From CAZGVW01 sp964529265 (lineage in GTDB: Bacteria; Planctomycetota; Phycisphaerae; Phycisphaerales; UBA1924), in the NCBI GenBank assembly GCA_964529265.1, contig CAZGVW010000186.1, positions 1-18,075 on the forward strand: a stretch of 18,075 nucleotides of DNA. The letters are read 5' to 3'. The stretch's first letter is position 1; each line of letters opens with the position of its first letter. The notes below the pieces were generated by a model that saw nothing but the letters and a program-made list of their open reading frames with translations, searched no databases and had not been told where the DNA came from. Below are positions 15,265 to 18,075 of the stretch, one piece after another. The position numbers were made by a program, and so were the translations under genes.

Positions 15265-15302
15265 CCGCGGCAGGGGCGGGCCGGCGGCGCCGATTGCCGC
15301 GG
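15265..15302 (+). terminator. Inverted repeat after lemA, possible terminator
   Basis: CCGCGGCA (15265-15272) and its exact complement TGCCGCGG (15295-15302) flank a GC-rich loop that can itself fold. It begins nine bases after the lemA stop and precedes the tRNA promoter. There is no T-tract, so Rho-independent function is doubtful. Confidence 0.4.
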
Positions 15303-15308
15303 CATGCG

Positions 15309-15337
15309 TTGACGCTTCTCGCCCACCTGCCTAGTCT
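15309..15337 (+). promoter_or_regulatory. Probable tRNA-Ile promoter
   Basis: TTGACG (15309-15314), a 17-base spacer, then TAGTCT (15332-15337). The -35 is strong and the -10 moderate. It lies 55 bases upstream of the mature tRNA 5' end, which leaves room for a short 5' leader. Confidence 0.55.
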
Positions 15338-15392
15338 GACACCCCCCCAACCGGTGCGGCGGCCGCGGACTCCGCGCCGCCTCACCGGCCCC

Positions 15393-15466
15393 GGGCTTGT
15401 AGCTCAGGTGGCTAGAGCGCACCCCTGATAAGGGTGAGGTCGCAGGTTCGAGTCCTGCCAGGCCCA
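15393..15466 (+). tRNA. tRNA-Ile (anticodon GAU)
   Basis: A complete 74-nt cloverleaf. The acceptor stem GGGCTTG pairs with CAGGCCC (one T-G pair). The D arm is GCTC...GAGC, the anticodon stem CACCC/GGGTG with loop CTGATAA (anticodon GAT at 15427-15429), and the T arm GCAGG-TTCGAGT-CCTGC. The discriminator base is A. CCA is not encoded; CTTG follows. An integrase gene begins about 120 bases downstream, so the 3' half of this gene is the probable attachment site of the adjoining element. Confidence 0.97.
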
Positions 15467-15542
15467 CTTGTCCGTAAAGCACGCCGACGCTGGGACTTCC
15501 AGCGACCCGCCAGTGTGGCGGCGCGGCCCTAAGCCCGTTCGA

Positions 15543-15567
15543 GAATCGGGTAGCGACTACCCGGTTC
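15543..15567 (+). repeat. Inverted repeat just upstream of the integrase ribosome site
   Basis: CGGGTAG (15547-15553), the three-base loop CGA, and CTACCCG (15557-15563) form a perfect hairpin, extended by GAA/TTC pairs after one mismatch, giving 11-bp arms. It ends eight bases before the integrase ribosome site GGGAGGT (15576-15582). It could be an operator, an RNA hairpin in the int leader, or a recombinase site. Confidence 0.7.
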
Positions 15568-15588
15568 CCCAACACGGGAGGTCGCGCA

Positions 15589-16923
15589 ATGCCACGCATC
15601 CCCAAGTACCGGCTCCACAAGCCCACTGGTCAAGCGCTCGTCGAGATGGCGGGCCAAAGGCTGTATCTCGGCAAACACGGCACGCCCGAATCGCGCGAGC
15701 GCTACGAACGCCTGCTCGCCGAGTACCTCGCCAACGGCCGCCGCGTTCCGGATTGGGCGCTGCTGCGTGAACGGCGCGAGAGCGGCGCAAGCGCGCTGCT
15801 CATCGTCAACCTGCTCGCGCGCTACCTCGAACACGCCGAGGGCTACTACGTCCACCCGGACGGACGCCCCACCAGCGCGCAAAGCGACATCGTCGCCACC
15901 ATGCGCCCCCTGCGCCGTCTCTACGGCCACACGGCCGCGGCGGAGTTCGGCCCCAAGAAACTGCTGCTCGTGCGGGAGGAAATGGTGCGGATGGGGTGGA
16001 ACCGCGCCACGGTCAACGACCGCGTGAAGTGGGTTCGACGGATCTTCCGCTGGGGCGCGGAACACGAAATCGTGCCGGCGGCCGCGTGGCAAGCCCTCAG
16101 CGCCGTTCAAGGGCTGCGGGCCGGACGATCCCGCGCCCCTGAGCCGCGCAAGGTGAAACCGGTGGCCCGCGAGCGGGTGGAGGCGGTGCAGCCCTTCGTG
16201 TCGCGGCAGGTGTGGGCGATGATCCAGTTGCAGTTGCTCACGGGAGCGCGCGGCGGGGAAATCTGCCGGATGCGCCCGATCGACTTGGACATGTCCGGGG
16301 AGGTGTGGCAGTACAAGCCCGACCGGCACAAGACCGCGTACCGAGGCCACGATCGCGTGATTTTCCTCGGCCCGCAGGCGCAAGAGGTCGTCCGGCCGTT
16401 CCTGTCGAACCGCCCGATCAACGCCTACCTGTTTTCGCCGCAGGAGGCGGAAGCAGAGCGGATGGCGGAATTGCACGCCACGCGCAAAACGCCCCTCTCC
16501 TGCGGCACAAAGCCCAAGGGCCAGCGCTGGAGGAACGCCAGCAGGCCGCCGAAGGCGCACTACTCGCCACAGTCCTACGCCCGCGCGATCCAACGGGCGT
16601 GCGATCTGGCGTTTCCCGCCCCGCACGATCTGGAGCGGAAAGTGACCCGCAGCAAGCGCCTGAGGGCGAAAAAGCGGTGGGAACGGGACGATGAGCACGT
16701 CGAGCGCGTGGGCCAGGAGGGCGTGGAGGCGCTCCGCGGCTGGCGGCGAGAGCATCGCTGGCACCCCCACCAACTGCGCCATACGGCGGCCACGGAGTTG
16801 CGGGCGCGCTACGGGATCGAGGCAGCCCGCGTGATGCTGGGTCACGGCGCACCCACCATCACCGAAACGTATGCGGAGCGCGACATGGCCGCTGCTGCGC
16901 GCATTGCGCGGGAGGTGGGTTGA
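15589..16923 (+). CDS. int: Tyrosine recombinase / phage-type integrase
   Basis: Site-specific recombinase of 444 residues that would catalyse integration and excision of the element. The N-terminal part (about 1-60) is basic and arm-binding-like (YRLHKPTGQALVEMAGQRLYLGKHGTPESRERY). A SAM-like core-binding region follows (about 65-165). The catalytic domain has TGARGGEICRMR (Arg221), a candidate Lys248 in DRHKTAYRGHD, HPHQLRHTAATELR (His394, Arg397), LGHG (His419) and ITETYAERD with the nucleophile Tyr428. All residues of the active set are present, so it should be active. A long basic insertion (about 285-390) separates the beta-sheet from the HxxR box. GGGAGGT six bases upstream sets the start. 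Its stop overlaps the next ATG. Confidence 0.95.
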   Translation: MPRIPKYRLHKPTGQALVEMAGQRLYLGKHGTPESRERYERLLAEYLANGRRVPDWALLRERRESGASALLIVNLLARYLEHAEGYYVHPDGRPTSAQSDIVATMRPLRRLYGHTAAAEFGPKKLLLVREEMVRMGWNRATVNDRVKWVRRIFRWGAEHEIVPAAAWQALSAVQGLRAGRSRAPEPRKVKPVARERVEAVQPFVSRQVWAMIQLQLLTGARGGEICRMRPIDLDMSGEVWQYKPDRHKTAYRGHDRVIFLGPQAQEVVRPFLSNRPINAYLFSPQEAEAERMAELHATRKTPLSCGTKPKGQRWRNASRPPKAHYSPQSYARAIQRACDLAFPAPHDLERKVTRSKRLRAKKRWERDDEHVERVGQEGVEALRGWRREHRWHPHQLRHTAATELRARYGIEAARVMLGHGAPTITETYAERDMAAAARIAREVG

Positions 16924-17207
16924 TGGCGCGCGATGAACCGCGGCTGGCCGACCTCGAGGCGCTGCGCGCCCTGCTGGCCGTGGGGGCTGTGGATGCGACC
17001 CACCCCGCCCGCCGGGCGGTATTGGCCACCAAACGCGGCAGGCGGCCGCCAGCGGCCGCAGGCGAGGCGCTGCGCGGGCCGCTGGGTCGGCTGCGCCGCG
17101 CGGGTCTGGTGGAGGTGGTGAAGGGCAAGGGGTGGTACGTCACGCCGCGTGGCCATGCGCACCTGCGGCTCACGGGGCCGCTCATCGTGCGCGTTGTGGA
17201 CGAGTAA
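16923..17207 (+). CDS. Small winged-helix-like protein coupled to the integrase
   Basis: Protein of 94 residues that overlaps the integrase stop (TGATG) and has GGAGGT at 16911-16916, so it is co-translated with int. LADLEALRALLAVGAV opens a helical part; GEALRGPLGRLRRAGLVEVVKGKGWYVTPRGHAHLRL looks like a recognition helix followed by a wing, as in MarR or GntR-type winged-helix domains. A role as excision director or int regulator is plausible, but I cannot name a family. An intrinsic terminator 30 bases downstream closes the two-gene unit. Confidence 0.75.
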   Translation: MARDEPRLADLEALRALLAVGAVDATHPARRAVLATKRGRRPPAAAGEALRGPLGRLRRAGLVEVVKGKGWYVTPRGHAHLRLTGPLIVRVVDE

Positions 17208-17237
17208 GCGCGCGATAGACGTATGCAATAGGTGCGA

Positions 17238-17262
17238 AGCCCGCGCGCTGCGCGGGCTTTTT
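17238..17262 (+). terminator. Strong intrinsic terminator of the integrase operon
   Basis: AGCCCGCGC (17238-17246), loop GCT, perfect complement GCGCGGGCT (17250-17258), then a run of T to 17262. This is a textbook Rho-independent terminator 30 bases after the stop codon. Confidence 0.9.
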
Positions 17263-17297
17263 CAATGCGCTGATCGATGCGATTAGAACGCGCTGCG

Positions 17298-17326
17298 TTG
17301 GACATTTTTTGTAAACGCGGTACAAC
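17298..17326 (+). promoter_or_regulatory. Weak possible promoter for the DUF1580-like gene
   Basis: TTGGAC (17298-17303), a 17-base T-rich spacer, TACAAC (17321-17326). The hexamers match consensus only partly, but the position after a terminator and the local AT-richness favour a promoter here. Confidence 0.3.
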
Positions 17327-17352
17327 GGCGTGCGCTTTGGCACAACCGTAAG

Positions 17353-17388
17353 TGTCTGTGTGACAACGCCTTGAGCGTCACTGAGACA
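17353..17388 (+). repeat. Interrupted inverted repeat upstream of the DUF1580-like gene
   Basis: TGTCTGTGTGAC (17353-17364) and GTCACTGAGACA (17377-17388) are inverted copies matching at 10 of 12 positions around a 12-base spacer. The site lies between the possible promoter and the start codon at 17455, so it could be an operator or an excisionase/integrase arm site. Confidence 0.6.
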
Positions 17389-17454
17389 AATTTCTTGGGA
17401 TTGGCTCCGGAACGACTGCGCGCGGCGCGTATTGGTAGGGCAGAGGTGCAAACT

Positions 17455-17781
17455 ATGGACGACCTGAACACGTTGTTGACGCTGGCCGAAGCCGCCCAGA
17501 CTCTGCCCACTCGGCCCAATCGCGCGACTGTGTGGCGCTGGGCTACGGATGGCGTTATCGCCGCCGATGGTTCGCGCGTGCGACTAAAGACGATCCGCGT
17601 AGGGCGCTGCGTGCTGACGCGCGCCGACTGGATCATTGCCTTCGGGGAGGCTGTTGAGACCAGACACCGGGCGGCCCGAACAGAGCAGCGCCGCCTCCGC
17701 CGGCGCTCCCGATCGCGCAGGGGCCGCGATGAGCAGCGGAGGCGCGACGAGGAAACGCTGGACCGGAGAGGGGTTCGATGA
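17455..17781 (+). CDS. DUF1580/excisionase-like helix-turn-helix protein with arginine-rich tail
   Basis: Protein of 108 residues. Residues 1-68 read LTLAEAAQTLPTRPNRATVWRWATDGV (helix-turn-helix with the VWRW recognition helix), then VRLKTIRVGRCVLTRADWIIAFGEAV, the layout of MerR-like excisionases and of the planctomycete DUF1580 family, which usually sits near integrases. Residues about 70-108 form a very Arg-rich tail (RRLRRRSRSRRGRDEQRRR) that could bind nucleic acid non-specifically. The GAGGT at 17443-17447, seven bases before the ATG at 17455, fixes the start; an in-frame TTG at 17371 would overlap the inverted repeat and has no ribosome site. Likely a directionality factor or regulator of the element. 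Confidence 0.78.
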   Translation: MDDLNTLLTLAEAAQTLPTRPNRATVWRWATDGVIAADGSRVRLKTIRVGRCVLTRADWIIAFGEAVETRHRAARTEQRRLRRRSRSRRGRDEQRRRDEETLDRRGVR

Positions 17782-17802
17782 GCCGGGACACTGCCGCCGC
17801 CC

Positions 17803-18075
17803 ATGAACCACGCCGAGCCACCTCGAGTTCTCGACCGAGTCGCGTTTGTGGACTCGGTCGGCGTTCTGGTGTCTGCGCTGCCCGAAGCGGCCCGGCGACG
17901 AACGATCCGAAGCCTTTGCCGACGAGCAACCTTTCACCCGTGCGGGGGCGCACGATTTGGGCGGTGGGGCGGAAAGATCATGCTCCACCAGCCGACCCGG
18001 CGTGGCATTCGCTCCATTGTGAACCTGTTTCCGCTGCCGCGAGACGCAATGCTCAACGAGATTCATGTTGCGCTC
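17803..18075 (+). CDS. Unidentified protein of the mobile element (3' end missing)
   Basis: An open frame of 91 codons from the ATG at 17803 to the window edge with no stop. The translation has a natural-looking alternation of hydrophobic and charged residues: VLDRVAFVDSVGVLVSALP, then a basic part, then GGKIMLHQPTRRGIRSIVNLF and DAMLNEIHVAL. It lies 21 bases after the DUF1580-like gene. I do not recognise a family with confidence. A replication-initiator-like role is a guess from position in an integrative element and from the short beta-strand pattern near the cut end. The ribosome site is weak, and a competing frame from the ATG at 17778 is also open, but its translation looks random. Confidence 0.55.
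   Translation, partial: MNHAEPPRVLDRVAFVDSVGVLVSALPEAARRRTIRSLCRRATFHPCGGARFGRWGGKIMLHQPTRRGIRSIVNLFPLPRDAMLNEIHVAL

Larger units (their letters stand above)
15467..18075 (+). mobile_element. Left part of a tRNA-Ile-linked integrative element (right end outside window)
   Basis: A tyrosine integrase gene reads away from the tRNA 3' end, followed by small DNA-binding proteins and an unidentified frame. The 17208-17454 stretch is visibly more AT-rich than the surroundings. This is the usual order for an element inserted at a tRNA gene: attL, int, regulators. The expected att repeat (a copy of the tRNA 3' end, about 15444-15466) is not found again within the window, so the far end lies beyond 18075. 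Alternatively it is a decaying remnant, though the integrase looks intact. Confidence 0.75.

Noticed and set aside
15529..16845. Minus-strand frame of 438 codons antisense to the integrase
   Set aside because: The plus strand encodes a complete tyrosine recombinase with all catalytic residues; the antisense translation has no motif and no ribosome site.
17778..18075. Alternative open frame from the ATG overlapping the stop of the DUF1580-like gene
   Set aside because: The overlap is attractive, but the translation is Ser/Pro/Arg/Cys-rich with no secondary-structure pattern. The frame from 17803 reads much more like a protein.
1..18075. CRISPR array, insertion sequence or rRNA
   Set aside because: No regularly spaced repeats, transposase motifs with terminal inverted repeats, or rRNA-like sequence were seen.

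Overview
The window looks like chromosomal DNA of a high-GC planctomycete, most likely of the class Phycisphaerae. This is an inference from gene content: a pseudopilin-like protein with an FTLVE cleavage site and a C-terminal H-x-DG signature, a large secreted protein with many dockerin-like repeats ending in a Trp-Gly-Pro-Cys style tail, a DUF1580-like small DNA-binding protein, and strongly G/C-ending codons. No 16S gene is present, so the placement rests on protein style only.

Layout. (1) Positions 1-1750, minus strand: an arsenic operon arsR-arsM-arsC. The arsC end is cut by the window edge. The arsR promoter is unusually readable: TTGACG, a 17-base spacer, TATACT, and a predicted start site exactly on the first base of an ATG. 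A perfect 16-bp palindrome covers the -10 end and the start codons. (2) 1688-2108: a long divergent intergenic region. (3) 2109-6011, plus: a pseudopilin-like protein followed by an 878-residue secreted protein that joins a PstS-like substrate-binding region to at least seven dockerin-like calcium-binding motifs, then an intrinsic terminator. (4) 6195-10799, plus: a tight six-gene operon with a degenerate RsbW-like ATPase, a STAS protein, an MlaE permease, an MlaF ATPase, an MlaD/MCE protein with a domain insertion, and a TPR lipoprotein. (5) 10815-11696, minus: trpC. (6) plus: a CPBP (CAAX protease-like) membrane protein whose uncertain 5' end runs head-to-head into trpC, then trpS, a one-TM protein of unknown function, and lemA. 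(7) 15393-15466: tRNA-Ile(GAU). (8) From there to the right edge: the left part of an integrative element, with a tyrosine integrase, a small winged-helix-like protein, a strong terminator, a DUF1580/excisionase-like protein with an arginine-rich tail, and an open frame that runs off the window.

How the genes work together. The arsenic genes would sense arsenite (ArsR), methylate it (ArsM) and reduce arsenate to arsenite (ArsC). Genes 3-5 of the six-gene operon are the core of an MCE/Mla lipid transporter. The STAS protein could be its MlaB-like subunit, and the RsbW-like protein next to it suggests, as inference, a partner-switching control of lipid transport. The TPR lipoprotein would be an extra envelope component. 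The tRNA-Ile gene is the probable integration target of the mobile element, so the boundary between core genome and acquired DNA lies at about 15466.

The best candidates for something not well described are the RsbW-STAS-MCE operon, the PstS-like/dockerin fusion, and the unidentified protein at the right edge of the mobile element.
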